A stretch of DNA of 64,000 nt from Tricholomella constricta (taxonomy: Eukaryota > Basidiomycota > Agaricomycetes > Agaricales > Lyophyllaceae): contig JAACJP010000004.1 in the NCBI GenBank assembly GCA_013368375.1, positions 1,426,001 through 1,490,000 of the forward strand, given 5' to 3'. The position numbers and the translations under genes are program-made. Under the pieces are notes generated by a model that was given only the letters and a program-made list of their open reading frames with translations, was not told the DNA's origin and did not search any database. Shown here in pieces: positions 1 through 12,542 of this stretch. Every line of letters starts with the position of its first letter. The first letter of the stretch is position 1.

Positions 1-2096
1 TTCCGAGTATATTCGCTTCTCCCACCCTAATTCCATGTCCACCACCCACGCCTGCCGACCACAAGCCCCCCATAAATCCCACCATATTCTCGCCATCCGA
101 GTCAGATCGTTCCATTATCGCGCGGATACGAGCCTTCCTCCGGAACAAAATTTGGGAACCACTGCTCACGGCTAAACGCTTCATATACCTTTTCGCACTC
201 TTTGTTCCAGTCATACTATGCAGTCCTATGCTCCTTGTCGGAAAACCGGAGAAGAAGTATCGCGGCGATAGGTGGGGTGCGGTCTGGTGGTATGGACTCC
301 TCGTGAGCAAAATGGAGGCAGCTGGGCCGACTTTTATCAAGGTACGCCAAAAGTTCCGTTCTGAAATCTATGAATGCTTACTTTTGGGATAGTTGGCACA
401 GTGGGCAGCTTCACGCGCAGACCTGTTCCCCTCTCTGTTTTGTGAACGGCTTGGGTCATTGCATTCTCAGGGAAGGCCACATTCGTTCGAGCACACCAAA
501 GAAGTCATTGAGAGGGTCTTTCAACGGCCTTTTGATGAGGTCTTCGAGGAATTTAATGAAACACCAATAGGCACTGGTGCTATTGCGCAGGTACTTTTTT
601 GGAAGCCTTCATCTTTTTTCCCCCCCATCAAAGCCCATCGTTTTTTCAGGTATACCGAGCAACCCTCAAACACGATCTTATACCACCGTCATATCTTGGC
701 CCTCGTCGCTCGCGAAAGAAAACGGCAGCAGCCATTGCACCAGCTATTCTCAAAGACCCTCCACCATCCGTTCCCACTGCCTCGGTCGCCATTAAAATTC
801 TGCACCCCAGTGTTTCGAAAATGATATCGCGGGACCTTGCAATCATGTCTTTCTTCGCCCGCATTATTGACATCCTTCCCGGAATGCATTGGCTGTCCCT
901 ACCACAGGAGGTTGACGTTTTCGGAGCCATGATGTTTCAACAGTTGGACCTGAGGCATGAGGCCGAGAACCTGCTGGTTTTTGAACACAATTTTTCCAGC
1001 CGAAAGGTTCCGGTCACGTTCCCGAGACCTTTGCAGATATGGTCCACCCGGGATATTCTGGTGGAAGAGTATGAAAATGCTTTGCCGTTAGAGGCATTTC
1101 TAAAAAACGGTGGTGGCCCGTATGATGATCAGGTAGCCACCGTCGGTCTAGACGCGTTTCTGGTAAGTTCATTTCCTTTCCTACGCTCCATCCCTTCATT
1201 ATTCATCTTATTCATTCAGAACATGCTTCTCCTCGATAATTTCGTGCATTCCGACCTACATCCCGGCAATATCCTCATAAAATTCACCAGACCCCCCTCG
1301 ACTGAAGAGCTTCTAAAGAACCTATATCATAGCATGTTCTCCAGTCATGACGAAACTCCTGAGGCTCTCCCAGCTGACGATGTCAACGCTGACCAAATAG
1401 TATCCCGCCTCCGCGCCCTCATCCCTTTTCCCTCCGCATGGCGCGCCGAACTCACCTCGCTCCACGAAGCAGGCTACATCCCCGAGATCGTGTTCATCGA
1501 CGCCGGCTTAGTGACGACACTCGACGCGACGAACCGCAAAAATTTTCTCGACCTCTTCCGCGCCGTCGCTGAATTTGACGGGTACCGCACGGGTCAGCTC
1601 ATGATCGAGCGCTCACGCTCCCCGGAACTTGCGATCGACACAGAGACGTTCGCACTCAAAATGCAACACCTTATCCTTACTGTGAAGCGCAAGACATTTT
1701 CGTTGGGCCAGATCAAAATTTCCGACCTCTTGACTGAGGTGCTCAAGGCGGTGCGCGTACATCATGTCAAGATGGAGGGTGACTTTATCAACACGGTCAT
1801 TTCAATATTGCTGCTGGAAGGCATTGGGCGGCAGCTGGATCCGGGGTTAGATCTGTTTGCCAGTGCTCTGCCAATCTTGAGACAGCTGGGCGGACAAATG
1901 GCTACGAGGGAGTCGATGACGAAGAATCTGCCATCGAGTAATTTGGGAGCTCTGTTGAAGGTATGTTTCGATGTTCATTGAAAGAGAAAGTGCCTTGACA
2001 AAGAGTTCTTCCTAGGTGTGGGTATGGGTCGAAGCGCGCTCGTTTATCTCGTCTGCTGTGGTGAATGCGGACGATTTGGTCAAATATGACTTGTGA
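1..2096 (+). CDS. ABC1/UbiB-family atypical kinase (ADCK2/Cqd1-like), 5' partial
   Basis: Mitochondrial UbiB-family proteins of the ADCK2/Cqd1 branch influence coenzyme Q and lipid distribution. The reading frame is open at base 3 with no start codon, so the gene begins left of the window. A hydrophobic segment (LFALFVPVILC) is followed by GPTFIKLAQWAASRADLF, a variant of the family KxGQ motif, then by the Ala/Gly loop PIGTGAIAQV, the VAIKILHP lysine strand, HSDLHPGNI (catalytic loop) and VFIDAGL (metal-binding DFG equivalent). Exons join at about 342/391, 590/650, 1158/1220 and 1961/2016, with normal GT-AG introns. The stop is the TGA after VKYDL. ADCK2-type is preferred over Coq8 because of the KLAQWAS-like motif and a long insert after HPGN. 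The assignment within the family is inference. Confidence 0.85.
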
Positions 2097-2437
2097 GCAC
2101 CCTTTTTCACCTTCTCGTTGTGTGGCGTAAAATTTCTCATGACTTCTTAGACTCTGTCCTGCGATATGAGTAAATCGTCCTACCTCCCAGCATCTCTTAT
2201 AGACCTTCAGGACACTTGAACAAGTACCCAGCACCTAACTCCTAAATCATATGTAGCCGGTTTTCTTAGGAGTAAACTGTAGACTTACATTATATGTCGC
2301 CTATCGCCTGTGAATAGGTAGGAAATAACTACCTCGGATAAGGAATTTAATTAAACATGCGATTGGGCGGGCCGGCCTTCCACTCCTTGAATGAAACTCG
2401 ACCCGTTGGAAATCATTCCACAGAACATGACGTGAGG
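2097..2437. other. Intergenic spacer between UbiB-like gene and REV7
   Basis: About 340 bases between the stop of the UbiB-like gene and the probable REV7 start. It is AT-rich around 2250-2360. I see no coding potential, tRNA or repeat. It should hold the terminator of the first gene and the promoter of the second. Confidence 0.5.
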
Positions 2438-3499
2438 ATGCCAGAAGCACCGCTCACCTTCAACCGTACGTTCGGCGGGCACCTCCCAACGAGATTATCC
2501 TGACGAGTTGCACGTAGAGACTGTCAAGGGGGTCACCGAGTTTAGTGGGTGTTCAAACTGACCAAAAGGAGTCACGTCGATGTGTATCTGACAATCGGAC
2601 AAGTCGAGGTCGCAGTCCATACAATCCTTTACGTGCGGCAAATCTATCCTGCGGACCTCTTCATTCGCCGCAAAAAGTACGACACGCCTGTGTTTCAATC
2701 GCGACATCCCGCGCTCAATGCGTACATCTCTGGAGCTGTGAAAGCTATCGGCGAGGAGCTTGTCAAGGTGCGTGTTTCCGAGTAGTACTCCATGTTAAAT
2801 GATCGGCCAATTCAATGAGAGCACAGGGGACGGTCGATAAGGTCGTGGTGGTCATAAAGGATAAGGAGCAAGTGGCGCTGGAGCGGTTCATTTTCTCGAT
2901 AGAGAATATGGTCCAGGTTGAGGCATTCAATAAGGATACGAGGTGGGCTTTGTATCGCGAGGGACCGTCGAAACGAAACTCAAAAACATACAGCATTGAG
3001 GATGCAATGTCATCCCGTTCCCTTGGACAGTACTTTCGATCCTTCCTTGTCAAGCTTTCCATGGCCGAGTCTCAACTCGGACCGTTGAACACCGAGGGCG
3101 ATCCTTCGTTCGCCATTGTCCTCGAACTCAAAGATAACGCTGTTCCGTCAGCTCCACGACCCACAGTGCGTCTTGAGTTCCGCATTGCGTGTTGCGATCT
3201 TTAATTTCATCCCAAGGAACCTGCTCCCTGGATACCCGCAAATGCACAGGACACAACACCTGGCGCAGCTGATGACGCCGAGCTGCAAATGATTCGGGCA
3301 GTCAATACAGGCATCATCAACGTGCGTCGTATTGGCTCTCATAGCATACTTGTCACTGAGATACAGGGACCTGCAGCTCTCTCTCGCTGTGCAGGAATCC
3401 GGTGCCAAGTTACAACGCGAAAAAGCCGCGATGAAAGCCAAGAAAGCAGCTTCCGCTAAACCTCTAGAAGTAGTAGAGCCGGAGAAGCCAAACCCATAA
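2438..3499 (+). CDS. REV7: REV7 / MAD2L2, HORMA-domain subunit of DNA polymerase zeta
   Basis: Rev7 is the HORMA adaptor that bridges Rev3 and Rev1 in translesion synthesis. The diagnostic HORMA block is clear: VAVHTILYVRQIYPADLF, then RRKKYDTPVFQSRHPALN, then VDKVVVVIKDKEQVALERF. Exons end at about 2767 (GEELVK) and resume at 2827. Further introns lie at about 3163-3216 and 3321-3377, giving the tail IPANAQDTT...LSLAVQESGAKLQREKA and a Lys/Ala-rich end with the stop TAA at 3497-3499. The N-terminus is uncertain. I favour ATG 2438 (MPEAPLTFN), a donor at 2466 and an acceptor near 2604, but the conserved FLEVAVH start is incomplete in that model, so a further small exon may exist. The stop lies only 33 bp from the convergent SNX4 stop. 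Confidence 0.88.
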
Positions 3500-3532
3500 A
3501 TTACACGAAATTAAAGACATGATCTGCAAATA

Positions 3533-5389
3533 TTAAACGTCCACGCGTATACGCTGTATAACGGGTATGATTCTCTCCCACTCCTCCATCGCCTGTGATC
3601 AAGTACGCTTGTTAGCCGCTCGCCAAGCAAATATTCGAAGTAAATACGCACCGCCTTGTAGAATTCGACTTGTCCATCTGCAAGGTTACCCAGCATCTCC
3701 TTCATCTCTGCTTCTTTCGCAAACTGAAAGACAGCCTGTTCGCGAAGTGTCTCGTCGCTGAATGCATCCGAAGTTTCATGTGCGGTCGTCACGGCGTCTT
3801 GAAGCTGTGGCTAATGTAAGAAATTATCAGAGGCATGGTCCAATAAATCTACCTCTTTAATCTTAAGGTCGAGCTTTCGCATCTTCTCGACGCGACTCCG
3901 GTCATCATCAGCTCCACGAATTGCGTCGACGCGGTCCTTCAGGTAGGCGCCCAAACCGAGGCCACTGCTACCAGCATGGCCGCTGATGACTGCAGCCAGT
4001 CGATCTCGTTCAGCCGTGACTCCAGAGAGGTAATCTGAAAGCTCTTCGAAGTCGAGCTGCTTCTGATCCCTAAGTTTGAGAACAGCGCGGTTTGCGTGCG
4101 AATAGCTCAGAAGGGAGTGCAGGTGAAGGAGGAGTGGATCGGTGGTTGTTTGAGTCTAACCCAATAATATTGTTTGGTTTGAAGCGACACCAAAATAATA
4201 GACACGGACCGTGTGCCGCAGGAGGGCGGAAAATTCCAACAACGTGTTCGAGAAGTGGTTCAATTGGTCGGTAATACCTGATTCCAGGAATCCTAGACCC
4301 TGGACAGCGACTGCCAGATCGTGGTAATCTGCTGTTAGGTCTTCACCGGATTCCGGGTTGCCATCTCATTTAGCCTCAGACACTCGACTGCATGAAAATA
4401 ACGCCAAGAGGGCGCAACCAAACAGACTCACCGCTCGACCTGCTTCTGACACGGGTGTAGAGACGCTCAGATACCGTCAGACCTTCCTCAAACTTGTCAA
4501 CACCTTCCCGCATGTCCAAAAACCGTTCATCAGGCTTTCTGACGCGGGCAAATGCGTTCAAAAGGGTATCTGAGATATTGTCAATGATGCCGGGTGATGG
4601 TTCTGGTCCTGGAGGGTGTGCGATATGCTGATGCATATGTACATGCTGTAGGATCACAGGCTTCAGCAAATGAATTATGATTTGAGACAAACGACCCTAC
4701 CCATTCTGTAGACTCAAAAAAAGCGCGGACAAGGGTGCTTCTTTGTAGAGTCGGATGCCGGGATATGCGTTGCAGAAACCGATGGAGACTACACAGCAGA
4801 TAGAGTTAAAGCCAAACATATAAGTATTGAACAGTGCTCTTGCTCACTCGAGTCTTCTTCGTTCCATGAACTCCGGGCTGAAGCGGTCACCGGTGATGTA
4901 TTCTGGCGCGTCATACACTTAGCATTAACAATGCCATGGTATATAGGTCATGGACAAACCCAGACGATGTTTTTCTGGCAAAGGAGGCACCACGCATGCT
5001 GGAAAGTCTCGGACAAGGTTATCTCTCAGGAAGACAAAGTCTTGGAAGCGACGGCGAGAAGATGGATTGGGGGTGGAGAAAATGGGTAAGTTTGTCTTGA
5101 ATCATGGCTCAGGTAGGTCTTTGAAAGGCAAAGAAAGTAAGCACACCTTTGCCTGAACCAGGTAAGAGACATAAGCATCTTTGGTCTCTGCGAGCTCCTT
5201 GACGGGATCCTTGACGGAGGTAATGAGGTAGCCCTCCCATTTGGGATCGTGTGGTCCTTCATTGGCGTCTGTGGTGCTTTGTCTGAAACCAGGACCCGAG
5301 GGTTGAACATCATCTGTATCGTATACAGGGGTCGTCGCCTCTGAGTCCCAAGTTACGCTGTCGAACACGTCCTCATCGTCGCCGAGCAT
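3533..5389 (-). CDS. SNX4: Sorting nexin SNX4/Atg24, PX-BAR protein
   Basis: Snx4/Atg24 binds PI3P on endosomes and acts in recycling and selective autophagy. The acidic N-terminus (MLGDDEDVFDSVTW) precedes a PX domain: WEGYLITSVKDP, KDAYVSYLVQ, RRFQDFVFLRDNL with the phosphoinositide-binding Arg pair, and PPLPEKHRL. The BAR region follows, with RKPDERFLDMREGVDKFEEG, VSERLYTRVRSR and the end QVEFYKA/MEEWERIIPVIQRI. The last intron (about 3592-3648) has a CTAAC branch site; ignoring it gives a false longer tail. The start at 5389 is the first Met before the acidic stretch. The gene is divergent from the PTM1-like gene, with start codons 113 bp apart, and converges on REV7. Confidence 0.9.
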
Positions 5390-5502
5390 AGCAATCCCAG
5401 ACAGTGAGGGTCTTGCTCAGGATTGGCGAATTACATAACGAGTGATGACTGCGGGGCCCTCCGAAACGCTCAGGTGCAATTAAAAGGCTTCTCCTGGCCA
5501 CC
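5390..5502. promoter_or_regulatory. Compact bidirectional promoter, SNX4 / PTM1-like
   Basis: Only 113 bp separate the two divergent start codons, so both core promoters must overlap here or run into the 5' untranslated regions. The plus-strand gene has a complete Kozak context, GCCACCATGG, at its ATG. No TATA box is evident. Confidence 0.55.
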
Positions 5503-7981
5503 ATGGTCACCGCCACCCGTCCTGGCTGTATATTGAATCTTCTGTTGATCTCCTGTCTCTTCATTCTATCATCCTTTGCATATGAAGTTCCTATCCTTGA
5601 CACAGGCAAGAACATGGCCTCCCCGTGAGCCACGTACTTACCCTCGCTGCCAGATTACTCCCGCCAAATATGTAGTGGGATGTGGGGAAGCAAGTCCACG
5701 TTTATTAACGGTATACTGCATATCCAATAGCGTCTAAGCTCATAGTCTGACAACTTCTCAAGTCACATTCGATGCCACATCCCAAGGGCAGGTTGCAATG
5801 GTAATATACGAGTGGGCAGACGCAAAATATCTCGGAAAGTCGACTGATCCCACAGACGACTTCTTGCCTGTAAGTGAGACTTTGTCAGCTCTGTTGTTTA
5901 ATATCCTAATGGTTATTGCCATGATATCAGAAGACGTATGTCTGTACAGCCCGTGCTGTCACCGAAGGGACCTGCACGAGGGAGCAATTAGGCCAATTCA
6001 TTCTCGACTTGCCTAGTGGGAAGCTTGTGAACGAGACCAGCTTCTGGTCTGCAAAACTACAACTTCCCGCTAATAAGCCTTCTACGAATGGCACCAATAC
6101 AGCCAGTAGCGGATTCTGGAACAACCCGAATGGCAACCCAGATCCTCCTGCAAATAATTACACCTCTCCATGGCGGCAGCGAACAGCACTTTCTCGTTCG
6201 CCTCCAGCTGCTGCGCGTCAAATCAAAGACTCTGGTCCGGATGGTCTCTACGCCTACAGTGAGCCGATACAATACCCTGTTCGCAAAACAGGATATTATT
6301 GCGTCGGCAAGTGCTGTGTCTCACACTGTTTTACTCATCATAGCTCATCCTCATCATGATCACAGCTGTCGTTCCTGTGACCGTGAACCTCTCCTCTCGC
6401 GGGCCTACGGACGTTCCATATCATCCATCGTACACCGGTCGTGTGTTCTTTAAGAATAAGTTTGAAGGAAAGCTTCCGGCATCCGATTATCCCAAAGTAA
6501 ACGTACGTCTCATTGATCTGACATTGTACATGCCGGTACTCACACGATTTTACAGTTCTACTTCGCGATGTCACTCATTTACGCCATCTTTGCCGCGGCA
6601 TGGGCATGGTTATGCTATCAACATTTACAAGAACTCTTGCCAATTCAGGTAAATTACTATACCAGACGGTAGATAAATATCTGACGCGTGAATTCAATTA
6701 GCACTACCTCTCCACGCTCGTTGGTCTTCTGGTCATCGAGATGGTTGCGAACTGGGGTGTGTGTTTCTCCTCTGATGCCACTGAATGGAACTAAGCGTTT
6801 CTACAGCGTATTACAGATATCTAAATTCACATGGGAGGAGTACAGCATCAACCGTTTTTCTCATCGTTGGTAAGCTGAGCTTCTCCAATCATTGACAGTT
6901 ACACCGTTCTGACAACAAGGACAGTGGCCATCTTAGACGCAGCTCGTAATGCGATGTCGTTCTTTATGCTGCTGGTAGTTTCCCTGGGTCTGAGTGTTGT
7001 ACGTGAGTCTCTCGGGAGGACAATGTTAAAATGCCAGATCCTCTCCGGTGCCCATTTCATCTTTGGAAGTGAGTTATTCACTCTTCCGCTGCTCCCCTCT
7101 TACTCTGACCTGTCAATAGTACTCTATGCCGTCGGTATTGTCGAACTCGAGCTGGAGTCTACCTCTGCTCTCGTTCTGCTGATGTTTGTAATTCCCCTCG
7201 CTTTTACACTCAGTGGATTCCTTCTTTGGATAATGTACGCTTTAAACGGTGGGTGGACTCGCTCCTTCTCAAACAAGAATAAAGCTCACGACAGCGTCTT
7301 AGCCACCATCGCGCAACTTCGTGCTCGGAAGCAAAGATACAAGTTGAAGATGTTTGAACGTCTATATTACATCCTCTTGGGAGCGGTCGTCATCATCGCA
7401 ATTTTCTTCGTCGTTTCCTCGCTATCTTTCTCAGGTCGCCTCGCAGAAGGCTCGTCTTCAAATCATCTCTCTCCATATGTTGCTAACTCTACCTGTTCAG
7501 ACTATGCTGCCAATTCATGGCGCGTTCGGTGGTGGCTATTGGATGGCTGGTTAGCACTACTATATCTTGCAGCATTTTCAGCCATCGCCTTCCTCTGGCG
7601 GCCGTCTGCCAACAACAGAAGATATGTGTACTTCTTTTCACTTCTTGAAGCTTTTTATCTTACCCATAACGACCTTCCACATTGGCTATGTCAGACGAAA
7701 TTGCTCAGGACGAAGAAGACGCTGAAGACTACGATCTCGAGGCGCTACGTGACAGAACACGTGCAAGGGACGATGATGACAATGCGACTCTGGTAGCTGG
7801 TAGACAAGGTGGGCCAGCGCATGCGGATGATGTGGTTTTCGAGATCGGAGAAGAAGAGCCAGGCAGCGACGGTGAGGACGATATAAACGCCAAGAAACGT
7901 CGCCTCTCAGGCGAAAACCATCGAAGTGAGGAGCACGAGCGGCAAGGACTGATGGGGGGCGGTAGAACAAGAGACGACTAG
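5503..7981 (+). CDS. PTM1 / lung-seven-transmembrane-receptor (LUSTR/GOST) family membrane protein
   Basis: Members sit in the Golgi or endosomes and carry a luminal GOLD-like domain followed by seven membrane helices. The start lies in a perfect Kozak context and opens a signal peptide (MVTATRPGCILNLLLISCLF). The luminal part reads RQICSGMWGSKS, then VTFDATSQGQVAMVIYEW, then KTYVCTARAVTEGTC. From about 6555, helices follow: FYFAMSLIYAIFAAAWAWL, HYLSTLVGLLVIEMVANW, ILDAARNAMSFFMLLVVSL, then KCQILSGAHFIFG and four more. The cytosolic tail is very acidic (DEEDAEDYDLEAL) and ends at TAG 7979-7981. The first intron (5606-5653) must start with GC to give the conserved RQxCSGM motif. Family assignment is firm. 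Orthology to yeast Ptm1 rather than another member is inferred. Confidence 0.88.
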
Positions 7982-8055
7982 CTGATGGAAAACTTCTGAT
8001 AATACATACTGAGCAAAACTTAATAATATCATACATTGTCGCGCTCCATGGTACA

Positions 8056-11000
8056 TCAATCCCGAATACGCCCAGAAGATACTGAATATAACCGTGCAGC
8101 GATATTCATACTTTGTAGTTCCTGTGAAAATAAGAAGGACCGTCAGGATGACAAGGTCACGAAAAGTGTTGGCAAACTTGCTTGGAATAGAAGCTTCGCT
8201 GCATAAGGAATATAGAGCTGTGAGCACGCCGTTTTGTTCTTGCAAGCACGACACTATAGGAAAGATTGAGATCACGACCTTCGGGTCGAAAGCTACTGTA
8301 TGTACCTCGAAGCTTTGCTTTTTCTGAGAACGCGTATATCAGGGATCGCCCCAGAAATAGATAAAATGCAGGGCAACTACTCACGAGATTGGCGATCGCT
8401 GTCAAGCCACAACTGTGCGGAACACCATCAGTCGATCGAAAGGGGTATGAAGGGCGGTCGATAACTCACATGTCGCAGACATGAAGACGATATGCGTCAC
8501 TCGCTTCGAACAGACGCTCCTTCAAGAAGCCAGCAATCCCATGAGAAATCATACAATCGCGCTCCATCTCTCCGAATCGCAAACCACCATCACGACTCCT
8601 ACCCTCTACAGGCTGCCTCGTCAAAATTTGCACGGGCCCTCGTGCACGGGAATGGATTTTATCGTCGACCATGTGCTTCAAGCGCTGGTAGTACGTTGGT
8701 CCGAGGTAAACCTGCGCCTGAAGTTTGCGTCCGGTATGACCGTGGTACATAACCTCTAGCCCACGCGACTGATACCCTTTCTGCCTCAAAAACGTTGAGA
8801 CTGACTCCACTGTGAGATCGGTGAAGGGTGTGGCGTCGCCCTCGTTACCGATGAGCGTTGCGACCTTCGAAAGGAGACACTCGACCAGATGGCCGATGGT
8901 CATACGAGAAGGAATGGCGTGCGGATTGATAATGATGTCAGGAACGATACCCTCTGCAGTGAAAGGCATATCTTCTTGGCGATATGTGATACCTATGGTA
9001 CCTTTCTGACCGTGACGGGATGCGAATTTGTCTCCAATTTGAGGTATGCGAGTCGACCGAACTCGAACCTTCACGAACTTCTGGCCTTCAGAATTCGTCG
9101 TGATCAGAACTTGATCAACGATACCACTCTCCGTGCTCTTAAGTGGCGTCGAAACGTCTCGGCGAGTGTGGGTGCGAGTACGCTGACCGAGTTCCTCGCT
9201 ATCAGGAGGAATGGGCGCGGTCTTGCCGATGATGATATCCTCGCCCGCTACGCCAGTGCCAGGAGCGATCAATCCGTCATCCTCGAGCTTGTCGTACGTG
9301 CCGTGCTTCATACGAAGTGTGTTATCCCGGATAGGCTTTTCGAACTCCTCCAGCTGTTGAATACCACTCTTCTTCTCAAGGTCCATATAACTCCGATAAT
9401 AGATGCTCCTGAAGAGCCCGCGGTCAATAGAACTCTGATTCATGATAACGGAATCTTCTTGGTTGTAGCCGCTGTAACAGAGAATGGCGACAATGGCGTT
9501 CTGCCCGGCCGGAAGCTCCCTAAATTTGAGGTACTCCATTGACCGAGTCGTTGCCAGAGGCTTCTGGGGGTAGTACAGGATATTGGCCATGGTGTCCATG
9601 CGAATGAGGAAATTTGTCAGAAAGATCCCCATAGCTTGTTTACCCATAGCAGACTGATAGGTATTACGGGGCGACTACGGCGAAGATTAGAAGATGGACA
9701 TACATAGGGGAAGGAGACTTACCTGATTGTGATCAGGGAATGGGATGATGCTGGCACAGATACCTAGAATCATGCTAGGGTGAATCTCGCAATGCGTCCA
9801 GGTATGTGAGTTAATGCCAGCTTTAAGTCGGGCAGCTGGGTCGAAGTCTACATCGCTGGTGGTGTTTACGCCACTCTGCTGCAACCGAGAGTTTTCGAGA
9901 TCCTCGGGAGTCATAGAAATCATGACAGTTTCCTCCTCCTCTGCATCCAACAGCTCGACGACACCACCTTTTACCAATTGCTCCCATTTGTACTCCTCCC
10001 CACCATCGTTGTACCCATTGTTGAGCCACCTGATGTGCTTCTTCTGAAGCGCCAGCTGTTGGTTTTCAACAATGAAAAGGGGTCGGCAGACACGGCCCGC
10101 ATCCGTGTATAATCGTAATTCCTTCTCGCGAATATCCCGTACAACGGAGACTTCTGGACTGATGTCATCCTTTCGTCGCAATTTCTTGATGGTTTTTACG
10201 AGATTTGCAGGATCGCGATGGACACCCATCCAAACACCATTAACAAATACCTTCGTGCAGGGCGTGGAGGAATGGGCATTTTCCTCCAATGACTCCAGAC
10301 CCCACTCCTCCAAGAACTCGATGACAGGCGCAGAGTAGGATCCAACGGAAATGCAGGCCATAAGAGCTAGGTTTTTGACGAGACCACACGCTTGGCCTTC
10401 GGGTGTTTCGGCGGGACATACCATGCCCCAGTGAGTGTTGTGTAACTGGCGAGGCTTGGCAATTTTACCCTCTCGTCCGAGAGGAGTATTGCACCGACGA
10501 AGATGGGACAGAGTAGATGCGTATGTGTATCGATTCAGGACCTGCGACACGCCGGCTTTCGAAGACATCGACTTTTTCTGGTCTCCCCAATTGCCGGTGG
10601 CGAGAGAATACTTCAGACCGTTCGTAATTGTTTGGTGTTTGACAGCGAGTGCGAGGTTGAATTCTTTGTGAGTTTCAACGCACTAAGAACTCGTCAGAAC
10701 GGCAAGAGTTTCGAACAAAGAATCAGCGTACCTTCTGCAGATATCGATAAACATCCTTCGTAAGTTTGCGGAAAAGCATTCTGAAGAGATTCGCAAGTAG
10801 AGGACCAGCCAAGTCGAGACGTTTCTTGCCGAAATGGTCACGATCATCGAGTTCTCGACGCTCCAGTGCTGCAAGTAGAAGCCTGTGGATCATATAGCCA
10901 AAGAAGTAGGCTTTCTTGGATTCGGATCCTTCGGCCATTGACACGTGCGGCAGCATCTCCTTCTGCAATATTTCCTGTGCGTAGCGAATACGACGTTCAC

Positions 11001-12217
11001 GCGAGAGACCGGTTGTTGTTCCACGATTTCCAATAAAGTCCAAAGCAACTTCTCGATCCTGAATGACGAAGCCATCGTCGATACATGGCTTCAACATCTC
11101 GAGCATTTGACCGTCTTGCATGTCGTAGCAGATGTGTTCCAGAATATCTCGATCAGAAATGACGCCCAGGCCACGAAAAACGACCCAGATAGGTATATCG
11201 ACTTTGATGTAGGGTATGGTCGCCTTCATCACATTTCCCAGCTGACGATGGTCCCATTAGGCTTGCTGGCGGTTACTAGACTGGTAATGAACGCACCGAT
11301 CGCTCCTGGTTCCTATGGAACATCTTCACCTGAAATTGACTGATAGTTTTTCCGCCCTTCTCCACCGCACTACGAATCTCAGCTAAAAAATTGATGGGCG
11401 ATGGTTGGGCTTTGGCGAAGACGTAGACGTGGTTCGTTGCCATGCGTTCCTGGGCAATCAAGACCTTCTCGGACCCATTGATAATGAAGTACCCTCCAGA
11501 GTCATATGGGCATTCGTTCAAATCGTAGAGGTCTTGGTCCTGCAATCCACGAAGGATACAGAAAGTGGATCGAAGCATGATTGGGACCTACACACACTGT
11601 TGAACAATATGATAGTATGATAGAAGATTGTTACTCACCTTTCCGATCCAAACTTTCGTGGATTCGCCCGGGTTGTCGTCATGCTCTGCTTCCCAAGCAA
11701 TGTCTCCCGGCATCCCATCCGTACTCTCGCGCCCAACCAAAACCCTCTTCTTCATTTCGATATACAACGGCGCGGAGTATGTCAGATTCCTCAGCCTGGC
11801 CTCTTGAGGGAACACTGGAACCACCGAGCCGTCCGCTTCGGTGACGGTTGGCCGCGAAAGGTAGATTTGTCCAAACTTGATCTCGTACCGACGAGTCATG
11901 TCTGTCTCGTGGCCGGTATGCTGGTCTGCTTGGTCCAGTATGAGGTCCGAGTTCTCATCCACAAGCTCTTGCATCGTGTTCTGGACGAACTCGTCGAACG
12001 AGTCGAGCTGTTGTCGAACAAGACCTTTTTGGTCGAAGAAGCTGGATATAACTGTCCAGCAATCTTCCTGAGTTATCTCCTCGTAGCCATCCTCATCCTC
12101 ATCCATGCCATAGTTCGCGTCATCATAGGTGTATGGGTCTTCAGTTGCATTGAATTCTGCGCCGAATGCGTGAAGAGGTCAAGGCCGAAAGATTGGATGA
12201 AATTTACCTTGACTCAT
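8056..12217 (-). CDS. RPB2: RNA polymerase II second-largest subunit Rpb2
   Basis: This is the catalytic-core beta-like subunit of Pol II. The first exon is tiny (MSQ, 12217-12208), followed by [13 protein letters not shown] and [20 protein letters not shown]. Later landmarks are [68 protein letters not shown] (hybrid-binding region) and [24 protein letters not shown]. The C-terminal zinc ribbon is split over four small exons: [28 protein letters not shown], then [14 protein letters not shown] and [13 protein letters not shown]. The last intron (8122-8181) has a GC donor (CCAA/GCAAGT). After the conserved RLYS end there is a short extra tail, VSSGRIRD. Four Cys of the ribbon (CDIC, CRAC) are present. 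Confidence 0.97.
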
Positions 12218-12542
12218 AATAATATGCAACTACTGTCGAAGATGGGCTGCAGTGCAGGCAAGGGTACCCTTAGTCACTAAACAGTGAGTTCAAGGGAGTT
12301 TACGCGTTTACAGGCCGGAGTTGCCTGCGCCTTGGGATGATGGTCGAGGTGAAGCGCAACCGAGATAGAAATTACCAAGCATTTGACCTTATTGACTTCC
12401 AAAGATTGACACTTGTTTACGCACGGACTGCCCGATTAAATGCTTACGACTGCCTGCAGTTAATTTTGTAACTGTATATTTCCTATCGGCAACTTTGACT
12501 GTTCTCCATAATTACGGACATGATACTAGCGATAAGTTCCAC
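12218..12542. other. Intergenic spacer, FN3K terminator / RPB2 promoter
   Basis: About 325 bases between two tandem minus-strand genes. It contains one ACGCGT at about 12300, which is not above background for the window. No coding potential is seen. Confidence 0.4.

Noticed and set aside
5373..5633. Minus-strand open frame upstream of SNX4
   Set aside because: It covers the signal-peptide exon of the PTM1-like gene and the shared promoter and has no recognisable protein features.
8889..9542. Plus-strand open frame of 217 codons
   Set aside because: It is antisense to the most conserved part of RPB2 and follows from the codon bias there.
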